This document shows positions 27,432 to 37,086 of a stretch of DNA of 64,000 nucleotides, one piece after another; position 1 is the first letter of the stretch; the number at the start of each line of letters is the position of its first letter. The stretch is from Gammaproteobacteria bacterium (lineage in GTDB: Bacteria > Pseudomonadota > Gammaproteobacteria > Steroidobacterales > Woeseiaceae), in the NCBI GenBank assembly GCA_013151645.1, contig JAADHU010000051.1:1-64000 (forward strand), written 5' to 3'. A model generated the notes under the pieces. That model was given only the letters and a program-made list of their open reading frames with translations. It was not told the DNA's origin and ran no database searches. A program made the translations under genes and the position numbers.

Positions 27432-30400
27432 TTATGCCTGGAATTTCGACGGGCCCTGACTCTGCATATGTTCGTACGTTTGCCACCGCCGTTCGACCAG
27501 TTCCTGGGCACTTTGCATTAGCGTATCGGCCTCCTCGGGATTCGTACGCTGCAAAATCTTGTAACGCATCTCGTTGTACGCATAGTCCTTCAGCGGAATG
27601 CTGGGACGCGGGGAATCGAGGACAAATGGCTTCTTGCCGGCCGCACGCAAGCTCGGATTGTAACGGATGAGTGGCCAGTAGCCGCTTGCCGTTGCCAGTT
27701 TCTGCTGCTTCATGCCGTCCGCCATATCGTAGCCGTGAGCGATGCAATGGCTGTAGGCGAGAATCAGCGACGGTCCCTGGTATTCCTCCGCCTCGCGCAT
27801 TGCCAGTAAAGTCTGCTGCGGGTTGGCGCCCATGGCAACCTGGGCGACGTAAACGCTGCCGTACGATACAGCCTGCAAAACCAGATCCTTTTTACCGATA
27901 CGCTTGCCGGCGGTGGCGAATCGGGCGGATGCGCCCAGCGGTGTCGCCTTGGACATCTGCCCGCCTGTATTCGAATACACCTCGGTATCGAGCACCAGAA
28001 CATTCACATTACGACCACTGGCCAGTACGTGATCGAGGCCGCCGGAGCCAATATCGTAAGCCCAGCCATCGCCACCAATAAGCCAGACGCTGCGACGAAC
28101 CAGGTGGTCGACGATGGACAGCAGCGCAGCGGCTTTTTCGTTGTTGCCATTGTGCAGCATCGCAGTCAACGTCTGCTTCAGACCCGCGACCCTGTGTCGC
28201 TGCGCCCGGACCTCGCTGCCCACTCTTTGACGCGCGTTGATCAGCTCATCGGCGAGTTCCTCACCGATTTGCGGTGCAAGTTTCGTGACAAGCTCTTGCG
28301 CAATCGCCATGTGGTGATCGGCCGCAATTCGCATGCCCAGACCGAACTCCGCGTTATCTTCGAACAATGAATTGGACCACGCCGGTCCACTTCCTTCCGC
28401 ATTCTTGCTCCACGGCGTAGTTGGCAAGTTGCCTCCGTAGATCGACGAACACCCCGTGGCATTCGCCACTAACAGACGTGGACCGAACAATTGCGACAGC
28501 AGGCGGATATAGGGTGTCTCGCCACAACCGGAACAAGCACCGGAAAACTCGAACAACGGTTCCAGGAATTGAGTGCCTCGAACCGAAGAAAAATCGACTT
28601 TCGCTCGATCATTGAACGGCAGGCTGGCGAAAAACTCGATGTTCTTTCGCTCCTGCTCGAGCAACGGCGCTTTGTCGGTCATGTTGATAGCACGGAATTC
28701 CGGGTCGTCCGGACTCTTGACCGGGCAGGCATCGACGCACAAGTTGCAACCCGTGCAATCCTCAACGTATATCTGCAACGTATAACGAGTCTCGGGAAAC
28801 CCCCGTGCACTGACCGGCGTTGACGGAAAACCCTCCGGCGAGCCCGCGATGGCACTGTCGTGGTAGAACTTCGCGCGGATAACGCTGTGCGGACACACAA
28901 AACTGCAATTCCCACACTGGATGCACAAGTCCGGCTCCCAGGCCGGGACTCGATCCGACACGTTGCTTTTCTCCCAGCGGGTTGTACCGCTGGGATAGGT
29001 GCCATCGACCGGCAGCATACTGACCGGCAGATCGTCACCATGGCCGCGCATCATCTGTGCAGTAACCTCGCGGACGAATCGGGGGGCTTCGTCGGGCACC
29101 AATTCATCCAGCGAGCGGTCACTGTTGGCGACCGCGGGAATCTCAACTTCGCACAAATGATCCAGCGCCGAGTCCACCGCCGCGAAATTCTGCTCAACGA
29201 CCGCCTGCCCTTTTACACGGTAGGTTTTTTCGATGGCCTGCTTGATTTGCCGGATTGCAGCGTCCCGCGGCAAGACGCCCGATAATGCGAAGAAACAGAC
29301 TTGCATAACGGTGTTGATGCGCTTGCCCATACCCGCATCGCGCGCAACCCGGGTTGCATCTATGACATACAAGCGTATCTGTGAATCCAGAATCGACTGC
29401 TGCACCGGTTGCGGCAATCTGTCCCAGACCTCATCCGCGGGATACGGACTGTTCAGCAGGAACACAGCGCCCTGGGCCGCGTGTTGCAACACCTCAATTT
29501 TCTCAATCAGATCAAATTTGTGGCAGGCAATGAAGTTCGCCGACTGGATCAGGTAAGGCGCCTGGATCGGTTGCGGTCCGAACCGCAGATGGGAGACGGT
29601 CCGCGAACCCGATTTCTTGGAGTCGTAGACGAAGTAACCCTGGCAATAGAGATCGGTATTTTCGCCAATAATTTTTATACTGTTCTTGTTCGCACCTACC
29701 GTGCCGTCGGAGCCCATACCGTAGAACAATGCGCGCGTAGTATCGTCGCGCTCTACGTTGAAGGCAGGGTCGAAGTCCAGGCTCGTAAAAGTCACATCAT
29801 CGTTAATGCCGATCGTAAAATGATTCTTCGGTGTTGACCTGGCCGATTCTTCAAAAACCGCCTTCACCATGGCCGGCGTGAACTCTTTGGATGACAATCC
29901 GTAGCGACCGCCGATGACCTTCGGCATCGACGGTAATTTCCCGTCACTCACTGCTTCAGCCAATACAGTCACGATATCCTGATAGAGCGGTTCGCCGCTT
30001 GCACCAATTTCCTTGGTTCGATCAAGCACCGCAATCGAGCGGACCGAATCCGGAATGGCCTGAAGAAGATGCTCCGCGGAGAAAGGACGGTACAAACGAA
30101 CATTGATCAGACCGAGCCCTTTTTTCGGCATGGCGTCAATCGTATGCGCGACCGTTTCAGCGCCCGACCCCATCATGATAATGATGCGCGTAGCATCTGC
30201 ATCGCCGTGGTAATCAAACAGGCGGTACTGTCGACCGGTCATGGTCGCAAACCGGTCCATCGACTGCTGCACGATTTTCGGCGTTTCTGCATAGAACCGA
30301 TTGACTGTTTCCCGACCCTGAAAGTAGACGTCCGGATTCTGCGCCGTGCCGCGGATAAACGGATTGTCCGGATTCAGTGCGCGTTCTCGATGTTCGTAAA

Positions 30401-30995
30401 CGAGTTTCGCGTCGATCATCGCGTCAATCTGCTCGTCCGAGAGCATGTCGATCTTGTTCACTTCGTGCGAAGTACGAAAGCCGTCAAAGAAGTGAACAAA
30501 CGGCACCCTGGCCTCGAGTGTCGCGGCGTGGATAACCAACGCGAGGTCCTGCGCTGCCTGAACGGAAGAAGCGGCCAGCAGACCGAAACCCGTCGTCCTG
30601 GCCGCCATGACATCCTGGTGGTCGCCGAAAATGGACAGGGCCTGTGCCGCGAGCGATCGGGAAGCAACGTGAAAAACGGCCGACGTCAGCTCCCCCGCAA
30701 TCTTGTACATATTCGGCAACATCAACATCAGCCCCTGTGAGGCGGTAAACGTCGTCGTGAGCGCACCTGTCTGCAACGCACCGTGTGCGGTACCTGCAGC
30801 CCCACCCTCACTTTGCATCTCCATGATGTCGGGTACCTGGCCCCAGATGTTCTTACGGCCGCTTGCTGACCAGACGTCGACCCACTCTGCCATGGCGGAC
30901 GACGGTGTAATCGGGTAGATCGAACAGACTTCGCTCACCAGGTACGCGACGCGCGCGACTGCTTCGTTGGCATCGACTGTCTGCTGCCGGGACAT
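27432..30995 (-). CDS. nifJ: Pyruvate:ferredoxin (flavodoxin) oxidoreductase
   Basis: A full-length 1187-residue single-chain enzyme. Near the N-terminus YPITPSSAMAEWVD marks the pyrimidine-binding domain; around 690-760 lie two 4Fe-4S motifs, CIQCGNCSFVCP and CTGCNLCVDACP; CSGCGETPYIRLL begins the thiamine diphosphate domain with GDGWAYDIGSGGLDH and NTGGQMSKATP. It oxidises pyruvate to acetyl-CoA and CO2 with reduction of ferredoxin or flavodoxin, in the cytosol, and is oxygen sensitive in most organisms. Its start overlaps the stop of the GltD-like gene (ATGA), implying a functional pair. It converges on the tryptophanase/phenol-lyase operon, whose product pyruvate it could use. Confidence 0.95.
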   Translation of the reverse strand: MSRQQTVDANEAVARVAYLVSEVCSIYPITPSSAMAEWVDVWSASGRKNIWGQVPDIMEMQSEGGAAGTAHGALQTGALTTTFTASQGLMLMLPNMYKIAGELTSAVFHVASRSLAAQALSIFGDHQDVMAARTTGFGLLAASSVQAAQDLALVIHAATLEARVPFVHFFDGFRTSHEVNKIDMLSDEQIDAMIDAKLVYEHRERALNPDNPFIRGTAQNPDVYFQGRETVNRFYAETPKIVQQSMDRFATMTGRQYRLFDYHGDADATRIIIMMGSGAETVAHTIDAMPKKGLGLINVRLYRPFSAEHLLQAIPDSVRSIAVLDRTKEIGASGEPLYQDIVTVLAEAVSDGKLPSMPKVIGGRYGLSSKEFTPAMVKAVFEESARSTPKNHFTIGINDDVTFTSLDFDPAFNVERDDTTRALFYGMGSDGTVGANKNSIKIIGENTDLYCQGYFVYDSKKSGSRTVSHLRFGPQPIQAPYLIQSANFIACHKFDLIEKIEVLQHAAQGAVFLLNSPYPADEVWDRLPQPVQQSILDSQIRLYVIDATRVARDAGMGKRINTVMQVCFFALSGVLPRDAAIRQIKQAIEKTYRVKGQAVVEQNFAAVDSALDHLCEVEIPAVANSDRSLDELVPDEAPRFVREVTAQMMRGHGDDLPVSMLPVDGTYPSGTTRWEKSNVSDRVPAWEPDLCIQCGNCSFVCPHSVIRAKFYHDSAIAGSPEGFPSTPVSARGFPETRYTLQIYVEDCTGCNLCVDACPVKSPDDPEFRAINMTDKAPLLEQERKNIEFFASLPFNDRAKVDFSSVRGTQFLEPLFEFSGACSGCGETPYIRLLSQLFGPRLLVANATGCSSIYGGNLPTTPWSKNAEGSGPAWSNSLFEDNAEFGLGMRIAADHHMAIAQELVTKLAPQIGEELADELINARQRVGSEVRAQRHRVAGLKQTLTAMLHNGNNEKAAALLSIVDHLVRRSVWLIGGDGWAYDIGSGGLDHVLASGRNVNVLVLDTEVYSNTGGQMSKATPLGASARFATAGKRIGKKDLVLQAVSYGSVYVAQVAMGANPQQTLLAMREAEEYQGPSLILAYSHCIAHGYDMADGMKQQKLATASGYWPLIRYNPSLRAAGKKPFVLDSPRPSIPLKDYAYNEMRYKILQRTNPEEADTLMQSAQELVERRWQTYEHMQSQGPSKFQA

Positions 30996-32641
30996 CAGTG
31001 CCGCGACTCCGGCGCGTTCGGCTCATCAATCATATCGATCGCATAGCAAGGGCACTGCTCATAACAAACAGCACAACCTGTACAAAGATCGAAATCGAAC
31101 CGATAGCGGTTCCCCGGTCCCAGCTTGATGATTGCGCCTTCCGGACAGGCACCGTAGCAACCATCGCATTCAAAACAATTGCCGCAGGAAAGGCAGCGTC
31201 GCGCTTCAAACAGCGCATCTGCTTCTGACAGGTTTTTCATAATCTCGTCAAAGCCTCCCTCCCGATCCACGATCGGCAGCCGCTCCTGCTCAACCTGCGG
31301 TGCAGCGGTGCGATACCAGAGTTGTAACTTTTCGTGCCCGACCAGTGCATGCCGCGGGCGGCGCTCGTAGACGCCACCGTTCAGGTACGCGTGTATGTGA
31401 CGTGCAGCCTGTTTGCCATGCCCGACTGCAATCGTCACCGAGCGTTCGCTCGGCACCATGTCACCACCGGCGAATATACCTTCGTAGCCGGTCATCATGT
31501 TCTCACCGACCACCACCGTGTGATCGAGTTTGAATTCAATGCCGGGTACGTTCTCAAGGAAGGCCGTATCGGTGTCCTGACCAACGGCCAGTATTAATGA
31601 GTCTACCTCCAGGGATTCGAATTTCCCGGTAGGCTGCGGACGGCCATTGTTGTCGAGTTCCATTATTTCGACTTTGAAAGTCGACCGGTCGATTTCCTTG
31701 ATGGTCCGCAACCAGTTGATCTTCACGCCTTCCTCCAGCGCTTCGTCGGCTTCGAAATCATGCGCTGGCATACTACTGCGGTCGCGGCGATAGATGATCA
31801 TTGCCTCATCCGCACCCAGGCGTTTGGCCGTACGCGCTGCATCCATCGCCGTATTGCCACCCCCGTAAATTGCGACGCGCCGACCGATCTTCGGTGGATC
31901 GCCTTCATTGGCACTGCTCAGGAAACTGACCGCATCGAGAATTTTGGCGGCATCCCGGGTCGGAATATCGATTTTCTTGCTGATGTGCGCACCAACGGCG
32001 ACAAACACGGCATCGAATCTGCCGGCCGTTTTTTCCGCAATAACGTCGTCGACGCGATGATTGAGAACAATCTTCACACCGAGGTCCTCGATCCGTTGAA
32101 TTTCGGCCGCCAGCTCGTCACGCGGCATACGGTAGGCAGGAATACCAAACTGGATCATGCCGCCCGCCACCGGGCCGGCTTCATGAATTTCGACCGCATG
32201 CCCTTTGCGAGCGAGGTGGTATGCAGCAGACAGGCCACTGGGTCCTGCACCGACGATCAAGATCTTCTTACTGCTTTTCTCCGCCGGTCGCGCGAATTTC
32301 CAGCCTTTTTCCAAAGCCAGGTCACCCAGAAACCGTTCCACAGCGTGAATGCTGACAGCACTGTCAGTAAACGCGCGATTGCACACATCTTCGCAAGGGT
32401 GGTAACAGACGCGGCCATGAATCGATGGCATGGGGTTATTACTGACGAGTTCCTGCCAGGCGGCCTCATAGTCCCCCGCCTGGGCAAGCGCGAGCCAGGC
32501 CTGAATATTTTCGCCGGCAGGACACGCGTCGTTGCACGGCGGGAGAAAGTCGACATATTCGGGCCGCCGGGTGCGTAACGCTCCCGTACCTCGATCATGG
32601 CGCGTCAGATCGACGCGCTTTGTCAGGTCTTTGGCTGCCAT
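30995..32641 (-). CDS. GltD-like NAD(P)H-dependent iron-sulfur flavoprotein
   Basis: A 548-residue protein built like the small subunit of glutamate synthase: an N-terminal cysteine region (CNDACPAG, CYHPCEDVC), the FAD motif VGAGPSGLSAAYHLA, the NAD(P)H motif YGGGNTAMDAARTA, and a C-terminal extension with two further clusters (CLSCGNCFECDGCYGACP and CTGCAVCYEQCP). The ATG at 32641 is preferred to the upstream frame start at 32680. Translational overlap with nifJ suggests it links the ferredoxin-type electrons of that enzyme to NAD(P), like KorC of some anaerobic 2-oxoglutarate oxidoreductases. No glutamate synthase large subunit is nearby. Confidence 0.87.
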   Translation of the reverse strand: MAAKDLTKRVDLTRHDRGTGALRTRRPEYVDFLPPCNDACPAGENIQAWLALAQAGDYEAAWQELVSNNPMPSIHGRVCYHPCEDVCNRAFTDSAVSIHAVERFLGDLALEKGWKFARPAEKSSKKILIVGAGPSGLSAAYHLARKGHAVEIHEAGPVAGGMIQFGIPAYRMPRDELAAEIQRIEDLGVKIVLNHRVDDVIAEKTAGRFDAVFVAVGAHISKKIDIPTRDAAKILDAVSFLSSANEGDPPKIGRRVAIYGGGNTAMDAARTAKRLGADEAMIIYRRDRSSMPAHDFEADEALEEGVKINWLRTIKEIDRSTFKVEIMELDNNGRPQPTGKFESLEVDSLILAVGQDTDTAFLENVPGIEFKLDHTVVVGENMMTGYEGIFAGGDMVPSERSVTIAVGHGKQAARHIHAYLNGGVYERRPRHALVGHEKLQLWYRTAAPQVEQERLPIVDREGGFDEIMKNLSEADALFEARRCLSCGNCFECDGCYGACPEGAIIKLGPGNRYRFDFDLCTGCAVCYEQCPCYAIDMIDEPNAPESRH

Positions 32642-32776
32642 GGTGATCTCTATAGTATGCAGCGTCGAATACGACGACATCAGGACAACTACTGATGTTT
32701 CAGAACGGGCAGCGTGGTTGTCAACTGAACGATCTGGCTCAACCGTGGCGGTGCCCGGGTTTCCACCCGCCTGCCA

Positions 32777-33907
32777 TCATCGTTTCAATGACGTTTGCTG
32801 AATGACTTTTTCAATGCGGGAGAATGCATCTTCCAGCACTGACTCTTCCTGTCCAAAAGCGATCCGCAGATGATGATCCATGCCGAAGGAATCACCAGCG
32901 CCAAGGAACACACTCGCCTCACGGCACAGTGTTTCCATAAGTTCAGTTGAATTGACGTCAAGATGATAGCGAATGAACGAGACGGCGGATGCTTCGGGCG
33001 GCGTGTAGCTGAAAAGACCGTCCTGGCTGTCCAGCCACGATGCCAACACCTCGAACCCTTTGCGTACGTAGTTGCGTGATCGTTGCATGAGTCGTGGTCG
33101 GACGGCGGCCGAGAGTGCGAAGGTCGCCAAAAGATTGCTTAGCATACTGGCTGAAATCGTACTGTATTCGTGGCGCAACCAGATATCGTCCACCGTCTTT
33201 GCCGGGCCGACAATCCAGCCAACGCGCAAGCCCGGCAGTCCATAGGCCTTACTCATACTACCCACGGCCAGGACTTTTTCGTAGCGACCGAAAAAAGACG
33301 GCGTTTCGTCTTCACGCAATCGTTCCGCACCGCGATAAACTTCGTCAGCCAATATCCAGGCACCGACGCGTTGGGCGGCCGCCACCACCGCGTCCATTTC
33401 TGCCTCCGTCATGATATGACCGGTCGGATTGTTGGGGTTTACGATAGCAATGATGCGCGTTTTGTCCGTTACCTGACGATTGAGTTCGTCAATATCGAGC
33501 GCCCAGCCTTCTGCCGACAGCAGGCGAAACGGGCGCACCAAATTGCCATGGTTTTGTGCGATACCCCACACCTGCTTGTAGGTCGGAGACAAACTGGCCA
33601 GTTCGTCTCCGGGCTGCATTAACGTCTCCATGATGATGTTGTTCGCTTCTGCCGCCCCAACGGTCACAAGAACGTTTTCGATGTTTGCACCCTCATACAA
33701 AGCCGCAATATTTTCGCGCAACGCCGGATTGCCATTTACATGGGGGTAGTTGATTTCGCATGACATTAACCGCTTGCGCATATCCGCATCGCCGCCGAGA
33801 AGTTCATCAAGCCGAATGGGGTGTACACCGCTTTCGGTCAGGTTGATATCCACCTTTTGTTCCCAGACGGATTGGCTACGTTCAAGATCGAATGTTGTGA
33901 ATGGCAT
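32777..33907 (-). CDS. Class I/II PLP aminotransferase
   Basis: A 376-residue fold-type I aminotransferase. Visible landmarks are NPNNPTG (substrate/PLP), ILADEVYRG (PLP aspartate), and SMSKAYGLPGLRVGW with the Schiff-base lysine; the C-terminal LRIAFG holds the carboxylate-binding arginine. Substrate is not determined; the nearby HppD suggests an aromatic amino acid to arylpyruvate step, but the family also includes unrelated specificities such as capreomycidine synthase-like enzymes. It lies between the nifJ pair and the Lrp gene, all on the minus strand. Confidence 0.85.
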   Translation of the reverse strand: MPFTTFDLERSQSVWEQKVDINLTESGVHPIRLDELLGGDADMRKRLMSCEINYPHVNGNPALRENIAALYEGANIENVLVTVGAAEANNIIMETLMQPGDELASLSPTYKQVWGIAQNHGNLVRPFRLLSAEGWALDIDELNRQVTDKTRIIAIVNPNNPTGHIMTEAEMDAVVAAAQRVGAWILADEVYRGAERLREDETPSFFGRYEKVLAVGSMSKAYGLPGLRVGWIVGPAKTVDDIWLRHEYSTISASMLSNLLATFALSAAVRPRLMQRSRNYVRKGFEVLASWLDSQDGLFSYTPPEASAVSFIRYHLDVNSTELMETLCREASVFLGAGDSFGMDHHLRIAFGQEESVLEDAFSRIEKVIQQTSLKR

Positions 33908-33933
33908 ATTTCAACTCTGCAATAATTACGGAT

Positions 33934-34413
33934 TCAAGAGGGAAGCCCGGCCAGTGACAAGGGCAATGCGGTCGAATATTTGACCCGTCGCAGTGCAAAT
34001 GTAGAACTTGCCGACCGTACCGCGGAATGATCGAGAATCTGTGTATTAATGAAATGGTTGTAGGCATCCATGTCGCTGACCATGACCTGAAGGATATAGT
34101 CTCGCTCGCCCGACACCGAGTAACATTCCGTCACTTCCGGCAATGATTGCACGTGTGCTTCGAAGCTTTTTCGATTCGCATCGGTGTGTTCGACCATCGC
34201 CACGGCCAGCAGGACGTGAATCTGAAAGCCCAGCTTTCGCGGGTTGAGGAGTGCTACTTGCTTCTCAAGTATGCCGTTCTTTTCAAATTCCCGAATACGG
34301 CGCCAGGCCGACGTGCGGGACATGCCCGCCGTGTCGGCCAGTTCATCCTGACTCGGTGTCACATCGCGCTGCAGGGCATCCAGCAGGCGTAAATCGGTTT
34401 TTGAAATTTCCAT
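33934..34413 (-). CDS. Lrp/AsnC-family regulator
   Basis: A 159-residue regulator: residues 6-55 hold the helix-turn-helix (LLDALQRDVTPSQDELADTA, GMSRTSAWRRIREFEKNGIL) and residues 65-150 the RAM effector domain (ETHVQSLPEVTECYSVSGER-like, DYILQV). It diverges from hppD across 137 AT-rich bases and lies 26 bases upstream of the aminotransferase, so it may control both using an aromatic amino acid as effector. Confidence 0.9.
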   Translation of the reverse strand: MEISKTDLRLLDALQRDVTPSQDELADTAGMSRTSAWRRIREFEKNGILEKQVALLNPRKLGFQIHVLLAVAMVEHTDANRKSFEAHVQSLPEVTECYSVSGERDYILQVMVSDMDAYNHFINTQILDHSAVRSASSTFALRRVKYSTALPLSLAGLPS

Positions 34414-34550
34414 TGCGCATTTATCTCATATTTAATACTTTTTTGAAACGTTTTTTCCTTTTCTTAAATATTTTCCACTATATTCGCGCAATATATCCAA
34501 TAGTTTCGCTCATAATGTAGAGATAATTTTGTGTATCGGAGGACGACATT
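34414..34550. promoter_or_regulatory. AT-rich divergent region between lrp-like gene and hppD
   Basis: This stretch is much richer in A+T than its neighbours. TTGAAA (34443-34448) with a 16-base spacer and TAAATA (34465-34470) is a possible promoter toward hppD, and TATATT at 34479 is an alternative -10. T-rich and A-rich tracts suit Lrp wrapping. GGAGGA just before the GTG at 34551 is the hppD ribosome site. Confidence 0.4.
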
Positions 34551-35636
34551 GTGAGCGACTTATTTGAGAACCCGATGGGCCTGAACGGCTTTGAATTTGT
34601 TGAGTTCGCCTCACCGGAACCGGGCCTGCTGGAACCCGTATTCGCAGTCCTGGGATTTACGGCCGTTGCCAAACATCGCTCGAAGAACGTCACGCTGTTT
34701 CGCCAGGGTGATATTAATTTCATCCTGAACGAAGAGCCGCATAGCCACGCCTTCTACTTCGCACAGGAACACGGTCCGTCCGCCTGCGGCATGGCTTTCC
34801 GAGTGAAGGATTCTCACCACGCTTATTCCCGCGCACTCGAACTGGGCGCGCAGCCGCTGGAAATACCAACCGGGCCAATGGAGTTGCGTTTGCCCGCGAT
34901 CAAGGGAATTGGTGGCGCGCCGCTTTACCTGATTGATCGTTATACCGATGACAACAATATCTACGACATCGACTTCGAATTTTTCGAAGGCGTTGACCGG
35001 CACCCGGAAGGCTGTGGTTTTCACGAGATCGATCATTTGACGCACAACGTCTATCGTGGCCGGATGGAACATTGGGGCGCGTTTTACGAGACTTTGTTCA
35101 ACTTCCGGCAAATTCGCTATTTCGACATCAAGGGCGAATATACCGGTCTGGTTTCCAAAGCGATGACGGCACCCGACGGAAAAATTCGTATACCACTGAA
35201 TGAAGATGCTTCGAAGGGCGCGGGACAAATTGAAGAATTTCTGATGGCCTACAATGGCGAAGGTATTCAGCATATTGCCCTGATATGCGATGACCTGTAT
35301 GCCTGCTGGGACCGGCTGAAGACCGCCGGACTCGAATTCATGACGGCACCGGCGGATGCCTACTACGAGATGCTCGAAGATCGACTGCCCGGGCACGGCG
35401 AGCCCGTGGCTGAATTGCAGTCCAGGGGCATTCTGCTCGACGGCTCTACCGAGGACGACGATCCGCGACTGTTATTGCAGATTTTCTCTGCTAATCTTGT
35501 CGGCCCCGTCTTCTTCGAGTTCATTCAACGTAAGAGGGATGAAGGTTTTGGCGAAGGCAATTTCGCTGCATTATTCGAATCCATCGAGCGGGATCAAATA
35601 TCCCGGGGCGTAGTCGGCGAAGATGAGGCGGCGTAA
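34551..35636 (+). CDS. hppD: 4-hydroxyphenylpyruvate dioxygenase
   Basis: A 361-residue enzyme of usual bacterial length with two VOC halves. The iron ligands are visible as His in EIDHLTHNV, His in [11 protein letters not shown] and Glu in FFEFIQRK. It converts 4-hydroxyphenylpyruvate to homogentisate with O2 and CO2 release in tyrosine catabolism. The start is GTG at 34551, with GGAGGA 6 bases upstream. It is followed after 37 bases by a VOC protein. No homogentisate dioxygenase or fumarylacetoacetase occurs in this window. Confidence 0.93.
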   Translation: MSDLFENPMGLNGFEFVEFASPEPGLLEPVFAVLGFTAVAKHRSKNVTLFRQGDINFILNEEPHSHAFYFAQEHGPSACGMAFRVKDSHHAYSRALELGAQPLEIPTGPMELRLPAIKGIGGAPLYLIDRYTDDNNIYDIDFEFFEGVDRHPEGCGFHEIDHLTHNVYRGRMEHWGAFYETLFNFRQIRYFDIKGEYTGLVSKAMTAPDGKIRIPLNEDASKGAGQIEEFLMAYNGEGIQHIALICDDLYACWDRLKTAGLEFMTAPADAYYEMLEDRLPGHGEPVAELQSRGILLDGSTEDDDPRLLLQIFSANLVGPVFFEFIQRKRDEGFGEGNFAALFESIERDQISRGVVGEDEAA

Positions 35637-35673
35637 AACCTGCACACAGTAGTTTTGGACCGGAGAGAAACGA

Positions 35674-36219
35674 ATGAACCTCAAGCGTATTCATCACGTC
35701 GCTTATCGTTGCAATGATGCCAAAGAGACCGTGGAGTTTTATGAGCGCGTTCTGAACATGGAATTTCAGATCGCTTTTGCCGAAAACCGTGTTCCCTCTA
35801 CCAAGGAACCGGATCCCTATATGCACGTATTCCTTGACGCGGGCATGGGCAACGTATTGGCCTTCTTCGAACTACCGACACAACCACCGATGGATCGAGA
35901 TCAGAACACGCCCGAGTGGGTGCAACACCTCGCGTTTGAGGTCGAAAATTACGACGCGCTGCTCGCCGCCAAGAAACATATTGAAGGCGAAGGTGTCGAC
36001 GTCCTCGGACCGACCAATCACGGTATATTCCAGTCGATCTATTTCTTCGACCCGAACGGGCATCGCCTGGAACTGGTAGCAAATACTCGCACCGAAGAGC
36101 AAGTTGCGGAACTACGGCGTGTGGCACCGGAGATGCTGGAAGAGTGGAGTCAGACCAAGAAAGCGCCGCGACATGCCGCGTGGCTGCATGAACTGGAATT
36201 TCGTGGCAGCGCAACCTGA
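35674..36219 (+). CDS. VOC-family (glyoxalase/dioxygenase-like) protein
   Basis: A 181-residue single VOC module followed by a charged C-terminal tail. Candidate metal ligands are His in RIHHVAYR, His in VQHLAFEV and Glu in GHRLELVAN. It might be a small dioxygenase, isomerase or glyoxalase; the sequence does not specify. RBS GGAGAG lies before the ATG. It is translated in series with hppD and overlaps the next gene by 32 bases, so it probably serves the same aromatic pathway. Confidence 0.85.
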   Translation: MNLKRIHHVAYRCNDAKETVEFYERVLNMEFQIAFAENRVPSTKEPDPYMHVFLDAGMGNVLAFFELPTQPPMDRDQNTPEWVQHLAFEVENYDALLAAKKHIEGEGVDVLGPTNHGIFQSIYFFDPNGHRLELVANTRTEEQVAELRRVAPEMLEEWSQTKKAPRHAAWLHELEFRGSAT

Positions 36220-36898
36220 CAGGATTTTCGCTTCGAGAGAAGCCGCATCCGGAGCGTTGGCCGACCACATCGCCAATACCCTGAAATCCGCGATCACAGA
36301 AACCGGGCACGCGTCACTCGTCGTCAGCGGCGGTACGTCACCGCTGGAAACATTCCATGCGTTGCGACGAAAGTCGCTCCCGTGGACAAACGTAACGATT
36401 GTGCCGAGCGACGAACGCCTCGTTGCCGTTGATCATGAGGACAGCAACGAGGGCATGATTCGCCGGGAGTTGCTGCAAGAGGAAGCGGCAACCGCGTCGC
36501 TAATGTCACTCGCAGGCGATGACGTTGCTGATAACGAACGATTCGAAAACCTGAATACTCAACTATCCATGCTGCACAAACCGTTGGACATGGTTATGCT
36601 GGGCATTGGGGATGATGGGCACACCGCATCATTGTTTCCGAATTCGCCGGATGTTCGCGAGGCGCTCAACTGCGATGACTATTGCGTTGTACAAAACCCG
36701 CCGCACCTTGATGTCGCGCGAATGAGCCTCACGCCTGCCTGTTTGCTGGATGCCAGCGAAATAGTTCTGCTGTTTTTTGGATACCACAAACGCTCTGTCT
36801 ACGAGCGCGCATGCCGCGGCGGTGCTGTCGAAGAGTTCCCGATACGCTTCGTACTAAACCAAAAACGTGTGCCTGTAACGGTATATTGGGCGGCGTAA
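36188..36898 (+). CDS. pgl: 6-phosphogluconolactonase-like protein (DevB/SOL family)
   Basis: A 236-residue protein with the sugar-isomerase-like landmarks of 6-phosphogluconolactonase: LVVSGGTSPLETFHAL, IVPSDERLV, and the conserved LGIGDDGHTASLFPNS. It hydrolyses 6-phosphogluconolactone in the pentose phosphate and Entner-Doudoroff routes. ATG at 36188 overlaps the VOC gene. No zwf or edd is adjacent, so its place after hppD is unusual; a different lactone substrate is possible but unsupported. Confidence 0.85.
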   Translation: MNWNFVAAQPDRIFASREAASGALADHIANTLKSAITETGHASLVVSGGTSPLETFHALRRKSLPWTNVTIVPSDERLVAVDHEDSNEGMIRRELLQEEAATASLMSLAGDDVADNERFENLNTQLSMLHKPLDMVMLGIGDDGHTASLFPNSPDVREALNCDDYCVVQNPPHLDVARMSLTPACLLDASEIVLLFFGYHKRSVYERACRGGAVEEFPIRFVLNQKRVPVTVYWAA

Positions 36899-37086
36899 GC
36901 GCTCGCTGGCGCGGAACTACGAGCGTGGACTGGTAGACGTAAGCAGAGAGTGGCAACGAGCAGACAAAATCGTCGTACGCCTGTCGCGCGTTAGTGGAAT
37001 CGCGCCCGAACACCTGTGCCTGTAGAATGATTGCACAAGCGTCTCCTGAGGCGCGACCGTCATCTGCTAGTGCACGTTTTTCCTGA

